From positions 1,984,001 through 2,048,000 of the forward strand of contig NZ_LR594675.1 of assembly GCF_901827205.1 (NCBI RefSeq): a DNA stretch of 64,000 nt, written 5' to 3'. The notes under the pieces were generated by a model that saw only the letters and a list, made by a program, of their open reading frames with translations, was not told the DNA's origin and did not search any database. Of the stretch, positions 1 through 8,855 are shown in pieces. Both the position numbers and the translations under genes were made by a program. Source of the DNA: Variovorax sp. PBS-H4 (GTDB taxonomy: Bacteria > Pseudomonadota > Gammaproteobacteria > Burkholderiales > Burkholderiaceae_C). How positions within the stretch are numbered: position 1 is the first letter of the stretch; the number at the start of each line of letters is the position of its first letter.

Positions 1-492
1 CGCCTCAACTACGTGGCCGCCATGACCGAGCGCGCCGCCCACCGCGCCTTGAACGCGATCGACGTCGCGCAGCCGATGCAGGAAGCGCTGTCCAGCGGCG
101 CCAAGGACTTGAGCGGGCGCTGGGACCAGTGGTTCGCCAACCCGATCGAGCTCGACCGAGCGCGGGAGCTGGTGATGGACACGCGCGGCTACCTCCAGCA
201 GGTGCCCGAGCGCGCCAGCGCCATCAACTCCCAGCTGATGGAAATCATGATGGCGCAGGACTTCCAGGACCTGACGGGGCAGGTCATCAAGAAGATGATG
301 GAAGTGGTCAACGAGGTCGAGACGCAGCTCTTGCAAGTGCTGATCGACAACTCGCCGATGGAGAAGCGGCCGGAGCTCGCGATCGTCCAGGCCAACGGCT
401 TGATGAATGGGCCGCAGATCAAGGCCGACAACCCGGAGGCGGTGACGGATCAGGCGCAGGTGGACGATCTGCTGGAGAGCCTGGGGTTCTAG
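1..492 (+). CDS. cheZ: CheZ, CheY-P phosphatase (3' part of gene)
   Basis: The gene is open at the left edge of the window; the frame continues upstream of base 1, so the N-terminus is missing. CheZ dephosphorylates phospho-CheY and so resets the flagellar motor signal in the cytoplasm. The visible 163 residues contain the family signature AQDFQDLTGQVIKKM, with the Asp and Gln that insert into the CheY active site. They end in DDLLESLGF, the usual CheY-binding tail after a flexible linker. It would normally be followed directly by flhB; here a reversed toxin-antitoxin pair lies between them. Identification is firm. Confidence 0.93.
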   Translation, partial: RLNYVAAMTERAAHRALNAIDVAQPMQEALSSGAKDLSGRWDQWFANPIELDRARELVMDTRGYLQQVPERASAINSQLMEIMMAQDFQDLTGQVIKKMMEVVNEVETQLLQVLIDNSPMEKRPELAIVQANGLMNGPQIKADNPEAVTDQAQVDDLLESLGF

Positions 493-532
493 GCGCACGA
501 AAGAACCTCATCCTGCGCGGGCTCGTCGAGGC

Positions 533-904
533 TCAATGTGCGGCGAACGCAGCCAGGTTAAATTTCAGTGCCGCTTGAAGAAGGCGTCGATCGCGTGTCC
601 ATAGCTTCGTGCCAACGGCGAGGCGAGTCGCGGCAAGCAAGTGAAGATCGACATAGCCGATCCCGAGGCCGAACAAGCGCTCGTTGCCAAGGAACGCCAT
701 GACCTCGTCATGGCGCGCCGCCGGAATCTCGGGCAAGGCCTGCAACGCGCCGACGGTCTCTTTTCGCCGAGTCAGGCTGCCCAAAGCAATCTCCGCGACG
801 ATGTATGGATGCATGAGGACTTCACCTTCCTCCAGCAGCGATTGCAATCTTGAATCGCCCCGGGCCAGGTGGTCGATCCATACCGACGTGTCAACGAGGA
901 TCAT
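533..904 (-). CDS. vapC: VapC-type PIN-domain ribonuclease toxin
   Basis: A 123-residue PIN-domain protein. It starts MILVDTSVWIDHL (first metal-binding Asp) and carries the conserved acidic residues further on (HPYIVAEIALGSL, then YVDLHLLAAT, then LWTRDRRL). VapC toxins cleave specific RNAs and are neutralised by the co-encoded antitoxin. The start was placed at the ATG at 904 because it leads straight into the PIN fold and overlaps the antitoxin gene by 14 bases; a longer reading frame upstream only re-reads the antitoxin gene. The pair sits head-on against the flagellar genes, which suggests acquisition as a module. Confidence 0.88.
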   Translation of the reverse strand: MILVDTSVWIDHLARGDSRLQSLLEEGEVLMHPYIVAEIALGSLTRRKETVGALQALPEIPAARHDEVMAFLGNERLFGLGIGYVDLHLLAATRLAVGTKLWTRDRRLLQAALKFNLAAFAAH

Positions 905-1100
905 TCGCGCCTTTTCCCCGGCGTCTCGGCGCAGCCTGGAGGCCCGGCGCGCTGCCTCCCAAGCGCGCCAGCCGACGGGCGGCTTCCCTCTGGACAAGGG
1001 TTTTGAGCGCCTGTTGGATCAGCGCGGAGTTCTCCTGGATGCCCGTGAATGTCCGAGCTTGAGAGAGCAGCTCGTCGTCCAAGGTGACGGTGGTGCGCAT
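891..1100 (-). CDS. vapB: VapB-type antitoxin
   Basis: A 69-residue protein beginning MRTTVTLDDELLSQARTFTG, a typical N-terminal DNA-binding segment of VapB antitoxins (ribbon-helix-helix-like), followed by a basic, toxin-binding tail. It precedes vapC and overlaps it by 14 bases, the standard antitoxin-first arrangement that couples translation. The ATG at 1100 was preferred over one 33 bases upstream because the extra residues do not look like the family. The antitoxin usually binds its own promoter; a perfect palindrome lies 25 bases upstream. Confidence 0.85.
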   Translation of the reverse strand: MRTTVTLDDELLSQARTFTGIQENSALIQQALKTLVQREAARRLARLGGSAPGLQAAPRRRGKGANDPR

Positions 1101-1125
1101 TGCGTTCTCCTGAAGAATACAAAAT

Positions 1126-1141
1126 CGCATCAAATGATGCG
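1126..1141. promoter_or_regulatory. Palindromic candidate VapBC operator
   Basis: A perfect inverted repeat CGCATCA-AA-TGATGCG lies just upstream of the vapB start codon. VapBC complexes autorepress by binding such short palindromes. Position and symmetry are seen directly; the operator role is inferred. Confidence 0.55.
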
Positions 1142-1290
1142 GTGGTTGGTGCCAAGTATCGCACAGGAGCGCTGTCTAACGCCCGAGTTGGAGGGCATTC
1201 CTGCCCCTCATCGAGGGATTGTCCAGAGAGCCCGAATCCAATAATCAGCCACGACTCGGCGATGTTCGCCGATGCTCTTCCGGAGCATGA

Positions 1291-2436
1291 ATGGCTGAAG
1301 AAAGCGATCTCGAAAAGACAGAACCCGCCTCGCCTCGGCGCCTCGAAAAGGCGCGCGAAGAAGGCAATGTGGCCCGCTCCCGCGAGCTGGTCACCTTCGT
1401 TCTGCTCGGGACCGCGGTCGGTGGCCTGTGGGCGCTGTCCGGGCCGCTGGGCCGGCACTTCCAGGCGACGTTCAGCCACGGCCTGCGCTTCGAGCGGGCG
1501 GCGGCCTTCGACACCTCCTTCATGCTCACGCAGGCCGGTCTGCTCGCGATGCAGGCGCTGGTCGCGACCGCGCCGCTGATGGGCATGCTCGTGCTGGCCG
1601 CGCTGGTGGCGCCACTGATGCTCGGCGGCTGGCTGTTCTCGACGCAGGCGCTGGGTCCCAAGTTCGACAAGCTCGATCCCATCGCAGGCGTCAAGCGCCT
1701 GTTCTCCACCCAGTCCCTGGCCGAGCTGTTCAAGGCGCTGGCCAAATCGCTGCTGATCGGCGGCGTGGCGTGGATGGTGATCATGGGTGGGATGGACGAG
1801 GTCAACGCGCTCATGGCCCAGTCCGAGCGCGCCGCGCTGCCGCAGATGATCATGCTGGTGGCGCACAACTGCGCGCTCATCACCGCCGCGCTGCTTCTGA
1901 TCGCCTTGGTGGACGTGCCCTGGCAGCTGTGGAGCTACTACCGCAAGCTGCGCATGTCGCGCGAAGACCTGCGCCAGGAGCACAAGGAAAGCGAAGGCGA
2001 CCCGCACATCAAGGCGCAGATCCGCCGGCAGCAGCAGCAGCAGATGGCCAGGCGCCGCATGATGTCCGAGGTGCCCAAGGCCGACATCGTGGTCACCAAT
2101 CCCACGCACTTCGCGGTGGCGCTCAAGTACGTCGACGGCGACATGCGCGCGCCGCGCGTGGTGGCCAAGGGCACCGACCATGTGGCCGAACGCATCCGCG
2201 AAATCGCCAAGGAGAACAAGGTTGCGATCCTCGAGGCGCCGCCGCTCACGCGCGCGCTCTACAAGCACACCCGCCTGGGCGACGAGATCCCCGCCGGGCT
2301 ATACACCGCGGTGGCCGAGGTGCTGGCCTGGGTCTACCGGCTCAAGCGCTGGCAGGCCGAGGGCGGCGAGGCGCCGCGCACGCCGGGCGATCTGCCCATT
2401 CCCCAGGACCTCGAATACAACCTGCAGAGCGCATGA
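1291..2436 (+). CDS. flhB: FlhB, flagellar export switch protein
   Basis: A 381-residue inner-membrane protein of the flagellar type III export gate. The N-terminal half holds the four transmembrane helices, and a charged cytoplasmic domain follows. The self-cleavage motif NPTH is at residues 270-273, inside VVTNPTHFAVALKY. Cleavage there switches export from rod/hook to filament substrates. The start MAEESDLEKTEPASPRRLEKAREEGN is typical of the family. The stop overlaps the flhA start (ATGA), showing translational coupling. It is distinct from the injectisome paralogue SctU at 39120-40196. Confidence 0.95.
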   Translation: MAEESDLEKTEPASPRRLEKAREEGNVARSRELVTFVLLGTAVGGLWALSGPLGRHFQATFSHGLRFERAAAFDTSFMLTQAGLLAMQALVATAPLMGMLVLAALVAPLMLGGWLFSTQALGPKFDKLDPIAGVKRLFSTQSLAELFKALAKSLLIGGVAWMVIMGGMDEVNALMAQSERAALPQMIMLVAHNCALITAALLLIALVDVPWQLWSYYRKLRMSREDLRQEHKESEGDPHIKAQIRRQQQQQMARRRMMSEVPKADIVVTNPTHFAVALKYVDGDMRAPRVVAKGTDHVAERIREIAKENKVAILEAPPLTRALYKHTRLGDEIPAGLYTAVAEVLAWVYRLKRWQAEGGEAPRTPGDLPIPQDLEYNLQSA

Positions 2437-4529
2437 ACGCGATTGCCACTTTCCTGCGCCTGCCGCCGCAGAGCTTCTCCGGCGCCCAGATGAAAGGCCT
2501 GGCCGGCCCGATCCTCATCATCATGATCCTGAGCATGATGGTGCTGCCGCTGCCGGCCTTCCTGCTGGACCTGCTGTTCACCTTCAACATCGCGATGTCG
2601 GTGATGGTGCTGCTGGTCAGCATGTACACCATGAAGGCGCTGGACTTCGCGGCCTTTCCGGCAGTGCTTCTGTTTTCGACGCTGCTGCGCCTGTCGCTCA
2701 ACGTGGCCTCCACCCGCGTGGTGCTGATGCACGGCCACACCGGCCCTGATGCGGCCGGCAAGGTGATCGAGGCCTTCGGCCACTTCCTGGTGGGCGGCAA
2801 TTTCGCGGTCGGCGTGATGGTCTTCATCATCCTGGTGCTGATCAACTTCATGGTCATCACCAAGGGCGCGGGCCGCATTGCCGAGGTCGGCGCGCGCTTC
2901 ATGCTCGATGCGATGCCCGGCAAGCAGATGGCGATCGACGCCGACCTCAATGCCGGTCTGATCGGCGAGGACGTGGCGCGCAAGCGGCGCACCGAGGTCG
3001 GGCAGGAGGCCGATTTCTACGGCTCCATGGACGGTGCCAGCAAGTTCGTGCGCGGGGACGCCATTGCAGGCCTGCTGATCATGGTCATCAACATCATCGG
3101 CGGACTGGTGGTGGGCGTGGTGCAGCACGGGCTCGACTTCTCGACCGCGGGCAAGACCTACACGCTGCTGGCCATCGGCGACGGCCTGGTAGCGCAGATC
3201 CCGGCGCTGGTGATCTCGACCGCGGCCGGCGTGATCGTCTCGCGCGTGACGACCGACGAAGACGTGGGGCGCCAGCTCACCGGCCAGCTCTTCTCCAACC
3301 CGCAGGTGCTGTTCCTCACGGCCGCGATCATCGGCCTGATGGGCATGATCCCCGGCATGCCGAACCTGGCCTTCCTGCTGATCGCGGGCGGCCTGGCCTG
3401 GTTCGGACGCCGGCTGCTGCTGCGCGCGCCGCAGAAGGCTGCGGAGCAGGCGGCCGCCGCGAAGGCAGCGGCCACCGTGCCGGCGCCCGAGGCCGCCGAA
3501 GCCACCTGGGACGACGTGGCGCTGGTCGACCCGCTGGGCATGGAGGTCGGCTACCGGCTGATCCCGCTGGTGGACCAGTCGCAGCAAGGCGAACTGCTGG
3601 GCCGCATCAAGAGCATCCGCAAGAAGATCGCGCAGGAGCTGGGCTTCCTGGTGCCGGTGGTGCACATCCGCGACAACCTCGAGATCCAGCCCAACAGCTA
3701 CGTCATTCGACTCAAGGGCGTCGAGATCGGGCGTGGCGAGGCGTATCCGAACCAGTGGATGGCGATCAATCCTGGCCAGGTCACGGGGACGCTGCCCGGC
3801 ACGCCGACGCAGGACCCGGCCTTCGGCCTGCCGGCAGTGTGGATCGACGCCGCGCAGCGCCAGCAGGCGCAGGTGCTCGGCTACACCGTGGTCGATGCCT
3901 GCACCGTGATGGCCACGCACCTCAACCACCTGATCCAGATGCATGCTGCCGAGCTGCTGGGCCGCCAGGAAGTGCAGCAGCTGCTCGACCAGGTCGGCAA
4001 GACTGCACCCAAGTTGACCGAGGACCTGGTGCCCAAGGTGCTCTCGCTGAGCACGCTGCACAAGGTGCTGCAGAACCTGCTCGAGGAAGAGGTGCCGATC
4101 CGCGACATGCGCACCATCCTCGACGTGATGGCCGAGCACGCGCCGACCGTGAAGGACGCCACCGAGCTGACCTCGCTCACGCGGCTGGCCCTGGGCCGCG
4201 CCATCGTGCAGCAGCTGTTCCCGGGCGATTCCGAGGTGCAGGCGCTCGGCCTCGATGCCTCGCTCGACGGCGTGCTGCAGCAGGCCATGACCAACAACAG
4301 CGGCATCGAGCCGGGCCTGGCCGACAACCTGCTCACGCAGACCCAGGCCGCGATCGCGCGCCAGGAGCAGATGGGCCTGGTGCCGGTCCTGGTCGTGCAG
4401 CACTCGCTGCGGGTGCTGCTGTCCCGCTTCCTGCGGCGCAGCCTGCCGCAGCTCAAGGTGCTCTCGCATGCCGAGATCCCTGATTCACGCCGCATCAAGA
4501 TCACCGCCACCATCGGAGGAAGAGTTTGA
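2433..4529 (+). CDS. flhA: FlhA, flagellar export gate protein
   Basis: A 698-residue protein that forms the nonameric export gate of the flagellar type III system. The N-terminal third has multiple membrane helices and the conserved cytoplasmic FHIPEP-loop region (AEVGARFMLDAMPGKQMAID, then a charged stretch, then FYGSMDGASKFVRGDA). The C-terminal domain binds chaperone-substrate complexes. The ATG at 2433 overlaps the flhB stop. A much longer open frame extends upstream but only re-reads flhB out of frame. The gene ends overlapping the TTG start of flhF. Confidence 0.95.
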   Translation: MNAIATFLRLPPQSFSGAQMKGLAGPILIIMILSMMVLPLPAFLLDLLFTFNIAMSVMVLLVSMYTMKALDFAAFPAVLLFSTLLRLSLNVASTRVVLMHGHTGPDAAGKVIEAFGHFLVGGNFAVGVMVFIILVLINFMVITKGAGRIAEVGARFMLDAMPGKQMAIDADLNAGLIGEDVARKRRTEVGQEADFYGSMDGASKFVRGDAIAGLLIMVINIIGGLVVGVVQHGLDFSTAGKTYTLLAIGDGLVAQIPALVISTAAGVIVSRVTTDEDVGRQLTGQLFSNPQVLFLTAAIIGLMGMIPGMPNLAFLLIAGGLAWFGRRLLLRAPQKAAEQAAAAKAAATVPAPEAAEATWDDVALVDPLGMEVGYRLIPLVDQSQQGELLGRIKSIRKKIAQELGFLVPVVHIRDNLEIQPNSYVIRLKGVEIGRGEAYPNQWMAINPGQVTGTLPGTPTQDPAFGLPAVWIDAAQRQQAQVLGYTVVDACTVMATHLNHLIQMHAAELLGRQEVQQLLDQVGKTAPKLTEDLVPKVLSLSTLHKVLQNLLEEEVPIRDMRTILDVMAEHAPTVKDATELTSLTRLALGRAIVQQLFPGDSEVQALGLDASLDGVLQQAMTNNSGIEPGLADNLLTQTQAAIARQEQMGLVPVLVVQHSLRVLLSRFLRRSLPQLKVLSHAEIPDSRRIKITATIGGRV

Positions 4530-7093
4530 ACATCATCACGGACGTGCGCACCGCCGCACGCAAGTTCGTCGCCGCCACCAGCCGCGAAGCCCTGCGGCTG
4601 GCCCGCGAAGCCCTCGGTTCGGAAGCCATGGTGCTGACCAACCGCGTCGTCGCCGAGGGCGTCGAGATCGTCGCCATGGCGCCGGAGGAAATGGAGCAGG
4701 TCGCGGAGCATGCGATGCCTGCCGCGATGGCGGCGCCCCATGCCACGGTGCATGCAACGGTGGCGTCCGCCGACAGGCCCAGGCCCGCACCCGCGCAGTC
4801 GCAAGCATTTACGCCCATCGCGGCGCCTGCACCGGCGGCCACCGCCGCGATGCCCGCGCCCATGCCGGTACCGTCGATGCCGCCGATGCCCTTCATGCCT
4901 TCGGTGCCAATGCGTCCGGCGGTGCCCGTCACGCCCCTGCTGCAACAGGCCCAGACCGTGGCGCCTGCCATGACGTTCGCGCCGGCGGGTGAAGCCCCGG
5001 CCGCCGCCACGCCGCCCCCCGATCCGGTGCTCAGCGAGCTTCACTCCATGCGCGGCATGATCGAGGAACAGCTCGCCACCGTGGTCTGGAACGACCGCCA
5101 GCGCCGCGACCCCATGCGCGGGCGCCTGCTGCGCACGCTGCTGGGCGCCGGCTTCAGCGCCCGCCTCGCCAAGGCCATGCTGGAGCACCTGCCGGCCAAC
5201 CAGAGCTACGCCCAGGGCATGGCCTTCGTGCGCTCGGAGCTGGTTCGTACCGTGCCGGTGATGGAAGACGAGGATGCGCTGCTGGCGCAGGGCGGCGTGT
5301 ATGCGCTGATGGGCCCCACTGGCGTCGGCAAGACGACCACCACCGCCAAGCTCGCAGCACGTTGCGTGATGCGCTTCGGGGCCGACAAGCTGGCACTGGT
5401 GACCACCGACAGCTACCGGATCGGCGCCTACGAGCAGCTGCGCATCTACGGCCAGATCCTCAACGTGCCGGTTTACGCGGTGAAGGATGCGACCGACCTG
5501 CAGCTGGTGCTCAACGACCTGCGCAACAAGCACATGGTGCTCATCGACACCGTAGGCATGAGCCAGCGCGACCGCGCCGTCTCCGAGCAGATCGCCATGC
5601 TCGGCAGCAGCCCGCGGCCGGTGAAGCGGCTGCTGCTGCTCAACGCCGCCAGCCACGGCGACACCCTCAACGAGGTGGTGCATGCCTACCGGCATGGCGC
5701 GAGCGGCAACGAGCTGGCCGGCTGCATCTTCACCAAGGTGGACGAGGCGACGCACCCGGGTGCGCTGATCGACACCGTGATCCGCCACCGCCTGCCGGTG
5801 CACTACGTCTCCAGTGGCCAGAAGGTGCCGGAGAACCTGGCGCCGGCCGACCGCGCCGCGCTGGTCGACAGCGTGTTCCAGGCCAAGGCGCCGAGCGCGC
5901 TCTTCGTGCCCGGTGAAAGCGACCTGCAGGACAGGCCGGCCGGCGCCGAGGAGGCGTCGGAGGTGGCACAGGCGCAAGCCGAGACCGAGCGCCTGCGCGT
6001 CAGGTACCAGCAGCTGATCCATGCCATGGCCCATGACGCGCAGGAGGTGGCCTGGGCCGCCAAGGCCCTGGCCGATGCCGACCTGGGCTTCGATGCGGCG
6101 CGCGAGCTGTGGCGCATGGCGGCCGACGAGAACGTGCTGCACAAGACGGTGCTGCAGTCGCTCAAGGCGCATGCGTGGAGCGAGGTTGCCACCGGCTGCG
6201 ACCACCACGTGCTGGCGCTCGGCGGGCAGCTCGGCCTCAAGTCGAACGAGGGCGGCGACGCCTACGGATGCGAGAGCAGCCTGCTGCTGTCGGATCGCGA
6301 CGGCAGGCCCGTGGCTGCGCCCAACCAGTGGCTTTCCACCGCCGGTGCCGGTGGGGCAACTGCTGCTGCGGCGCGCAGGGCCGGGCTGCGCCCGCTGCAG
6401 TGGGTGGCTCAGCAGGATTTCGGCAAGCCGGTAGTGCATGCGCTGCAGCGCCTGCCCGCTATCGAATTCATGGGTGAGATGCAGGCCCGCGGATTGGCCT
6501 GGTTGGCGCGTGCGCCGGGCTCGACCGCCATCGTCGACGCGGCCGGCGCCCGCGGCACGCTGGCGCGGCTCGCGCTGGCGTTCGGCGAGCCGCACCCGGT
6601 GCGCTTCAAGGGCAAGCCGGCGCTTCAGGCCGAGGCCCACGCCGAGGTGCTGCTGCGCGGCGAACACGGGCTGCCTGCGCTGCGCTGCGTGGTGACCCGC
6701 GTGGTGGAGCCGAAGACCCGCAAGATCCTTGCGCAGGGTTATCTGCTGTCGAACGTCGGCAGCGAAGTCGGCGCCGAACAGCTCGCCCGTTGGCACGGGT
6801 GGGCCGCCGAGGCCGAGCCCTGCTTCCGGCTGTTGCGGCAGGGCCTGCAACTGGTGGGCGGCTTGGGCGAGCTGGGCGACCCGCACATGATGAAGCGCGT
6901 GCTGATCGCCGGCCAGGCCAGCACCACCGTGTGGCGCCTGCTGCACGCCGAAGGCGAATGGGCGGGCCGCGCACGTTCGCTGTTGAGCCAGCTGACCGGC
7001 CGGCGCCTGCGGCCCGACCGCGCGCCTTCGGGCAACGTGCTCTACGAGGGCGTGGCCAAGATGTTCCTGCTGCTGGAGGCGCTGGGTACATGA
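4526..7093 (+). CDS. flhF: FlhF, SRP-type GTPase, with a long C-terminal extension
   Basis: An 855-residue protein. Residues 1-60 (NIITDVRTAARKFVAATSRE) are the FlhF B-domain start. Residues 70-190 are Ala/Pro-rich linker. The NG GTPase domain occupies about 195-460, with P-loop GPTGVGKTTTTAKLAA near residue 262, then LVTTDSYRIGAYEQL, LIDTVGMSQRD and FTKVDEA. FlhF sets flagellar number and polar placement. The roughly 385 residues after the GTPase (from about base 5933) are not part of classical FlhF and I do not recognise them. The start is TTG at 4526, supported by a GGAGG 6 bases upstream and a 4-base overlap with flhA. Confidence 0.9.
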   Translation: MNIITDVRTAARKFVAATSREALRLAREALGSEAMVLTNRVVAEGVEIVAMAPEEMEQVAEHAMPAAMAAPHATVHATVASADRPRPAPAQSQAFTPIAAPAPAATAAMPAPMPVPSMPPMPFMPSVPMRPAVPVTPLLQQAQTVAPAMTFAPAGEAPAAATPPPDPVLSELHSMRGMIEEQLATVVWNDRQRRDPMRGRLLRTLLGAGFSARLAKAMLEHLPANQSYAQGMAFVRSELVRTVPVMEDEDALLAQGGVYALMGPTGVGKTTTTAKLAARCVMRFGADKLALVTTDSYRIGAYEQLRIYGQILNVPVYAVKDATDLQLVLNDLRNKHMVLIDTVGMSQRDRAVSEQIAMLGSSPRPVKRLLLLNAASHGDTLNEVVHAYRHGASGNELAGCIFTKVDEATHPGALIDTVIRHRLPVHYVSSGQKVPENLAPADRAALVDSVFQAKAPSALFVPGESDLQDRPAGAEEASEVAQAQAETERLRVRYQQLIHAMAHDAQEVAWAAKALADADLGFDAARELWRMAADENVLHKTVLQSLKAHAWSEVATGCDHHVLALGGQLGLKSNEGGDAYGCESSLLLSDRDGRPVAAPNQWLSTAGAGGATAAAARRAGLRPLQWVAQQDFGKPVVHALQRLPAIEFMGEMQARGLAWLARAPGSTAIVDAAGARGTLARLALAFGEPHPVRFKGKPALQAEAHAEVLLRGEHGLPALRCVVTRVVEPKTRKILAQGYLLSNVGSEVGAEQLARWHGWAAEAEPCFRLLRQGLQLVGGLGELGDPHMMKRVLIAGQASTTVWRLLHAEGEWAGRARSLLSQLTGRRLRPDRAPSGNVLYEGVAKMFLLLEALGT

Positions 7094-7109
7094 GCGCGGA
7101 GCTTGCGCG

Positions 7110-7946
7110 ATGAGCAAATTGGTACCGGACCAGGCAGACGGGCTGCGCCGCCTGCTGGCGCAGACGCGCACCCGGGTGCTCGCCTTCGCGAGCATGGGTC
7201 GCGGGCTGGGCGTGACCACCGTGGCGATGAACCTGGCCGCTGCGTTGGCCTACCAAGGCAAGGAGGTGCTGCTACTGGACGAACATGGCACCCAGGCAGG
7301 CACCGCCTCTGCCACCTGGGCCGTCGAGCCGCTGGGCACGCTGGCCGATGTGGCCAACCGCCGCCTCACCGTGCAGGGCGCCGCCGCGCGCGCGCCGTGC
7401 GGCGTCTACGTGCTGCCGGCCGTGCCGCGCACGCAGGCCGGCAGCGGCGACCCGCGCACGCTGTGGGAAGGCGACGTGATCCTGGTCGACGCAGCGCTCG
7501 ACGGCGAAGGCCGTCTCTCGGCACTCGCACAGGCGTCCGATGAGCTGGTGCTGGTGATGCAGCCGCACGCGGCGTCCATCACCGCGACCTACGCGGGCAT
7601 CAAGCGCCTGCATTACGCGCATGCGCTGCGCCAACTGCGCTTCCTCGTCAACGGCGTGGCCGAGCCCGGGGCCGCGCAGCAGGTCGCGCACAACCTGGCC
7701 CAGGCCGGCAGCCGCTACCTCGCGGTCTCGCTGCAGCCGGCCGGATGCGTGCGAGCGGAGATCCATGCGGACGCCGCCGGGCGGCTCGGCCGCACCGTGG
7801 TCGAGGCCTATCCCGCCAGCCCGGCGGCGGCGGACTTCCGCCGCATCGCCGACGAGATCGGCCAGTGGCCCTGGCGCCAGGGCACGAGCCTTGCGCCGCT
7901 ACCTGCGCCCGTGGCGCGGGGCACGAACACCGCCGCGGTCTGCTGA
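7110..7946 (+). CDS. flhG: FlhG/MinD-like protein with a degenerate P-loop
   Basis: A 278-residue MinD/ParA-type protein placed where flhG (ylxH, fleN) is expected, between flhF and fliA. The family opening DQADGLRRLL is present. FlhG normally binds ATP, stimulates FlhF and limits flagellar number. Here the deviant Walker A segment reads SMGRGLGVTTVAMNLA, so both lysines of the usual KGGVGKT are gone, and the LLLDAD motif reads LLLDEH. ATP binding is therefore doubtful; the protein may act as a scaffold, or regulate differently. Start ATG 7110 follows the flhF stop by 16 bases. Confidence 0.8.
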   Translation: MSKLVPDQADGLRRLLAQTRTRVLAFASMGRGLGVTTVAMNLAAALAYQGKEVLLLDEHGTQAGTASATWAVEPLGTLADVANRRLTVQGAAARAPCGVYVLPAVPRTQAGSGDPRTLWEGDVILVDAALDGEGRLSALAQASDELVLVMQPHAASITATYAGIKRLHYAHALRQLRFLVNGVAEPGAAQQVAHNLAQAGSRYLAVSLQPAGCVRAEIHADAAGRLGRTVVEAYPASPAAADFRRIADEIGQWPWRQGTSLAPLPAPVARGTNTAAVC

Positions 7947-7979
7947 AGCCGCGGCACAGGAGAAGGAAAAAGGACGACC

Positions 7980-8720
7980 GTGTACACCGCACAGGGAACC
8001 ATTGAAAAGTCCCATCTGCTCAAGCAGCACCAGCCCATGGTGCGACGCATTGCGCTGCAGATGCTGGCCAAGCTGCCTGCCAGCGTGGAGCTCGACGACC
8101 TCATCCAGGCCGGCATGATCGGCCTGCTCGATGCGTCGACGCGCTACCAGGACAACCGCGGCGCGCAGTTCGAAACCTTCGCCAGCCAGCGCATCCGCGG
8201 CGCCATGATCGACGAGCTGCGAGCCAACGACTGGGGCTCGCGCGGCCTGCGCCAGTCGGCGCGCAAGGTCGAGAGCGCGATCCAGGCGCTCGAGCACCGG
8301 CTGGGCCGCGCTCCCAACGAGGGCGAGATCGCGAAGGAGCTGAAGATGACCCTGGAGGCCTACCAGGGCCTGCTGCAGGAGATCCAGGGCTGCCAGTTGC
8401 TCTACGTCGAGGACTTCTCGCAGGACAGCGAGGGCGACAGCCCGTTCCTGGACCGCCATGCGAGCGGGGCGAGGGACGAGCGTGGCAGCGCCAGCGACGA
8501 CCCGCTCGCCCAGCTGATGGAAAGCGGTTTTCGCCATCAGCTGGTGGCGGCCATCGGCGAGCTCCCCGAACGCGACCGGTTGCTTCTCAATCTCTATTAC
8601 GAGGAGGAACTCAACCTGCGAGAGATCGGCGCCATTCTCGAGGTGAGCCAGTCGCGCGTGTGCCAGCTGCACAGCCAGGCCATCAGCCGGCTGCGCGGGA
8701 AGCTCAAGGATCTTCTGTAG
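7980..8720 (+). CDS. fliA: FliA, flagellar sigma-28 factor
   Basis: A 246-residue RNA polymerase sigma factor for late flagellar and chemotaxis genes. Region 2 reads HQPMVRRIALQMLAKLP...VELDDLIQAGMIGLLDA, region 3 follows, and region 4 ends EELNLREIGAILEVSQSRVCQLHSQAISRLR. The start is GTG at 7980 after a purine-rich AGGAGAAGGAAAAAGG tract. It closes the flhBAFG-fliA string, all on the plus strand with small gaps. No anti-sigma gene (flgM) is in view. Confidence 0.94.
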   Translation: MYTAQGTIEKSHLLKQHQPMVRRIALQMLAKLPASVELDDLIQAGMIGLLDASTRYQDNRGAQFETFASQRIRGAMIDELRANDWGSRGLRQSARKVESAIQALEHRLGRAPNEGEIAKELKMTLEAYQGLLQEIQGCQLLYVEDFSQDSEGDSPFLDRHASGARDERGSASDDPLAQLMESGFRHQLVAAIGELPERDRLLLNLYYEEELNLREIGAILEVSQSRVCQLHSQAISRLRGKLKDLL

Positions 8721-8855
8721 CTCGCCTTGTGTTTCTGTCTTTCGGTGCCGCCCGATGGCGATCGACAGGGCTGCGAGGGGTCGCCCGAGCCAGCGTGTAG
8801 GAAAACATCGCCATCCGTGCGGCAAAGTTTGATTTCTGCCGCGCAATCGCCCAGC

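Noticed and set aside
4851..4900. Met-Pro-rich repeats in FlhF (about residues 110-130) as a possible repeat array.
   Set aside because: Ordinary low-complexity linker common in FlhF; no regular unit at DNA level.
3881..7219. A 1112-codon open frame on the minus strand, and similar long antisense frames at 2334-4469, 7899-10178 and 47131-49599.
   Set aside because: They lie wholly opposite well-identified genes (flhA, flhF, fliA and DUF3182-like, sctV). Their products are rich in His, Arg and Gln and low in normal fold patterns, the usual result of reading GC-rich genes backwards.
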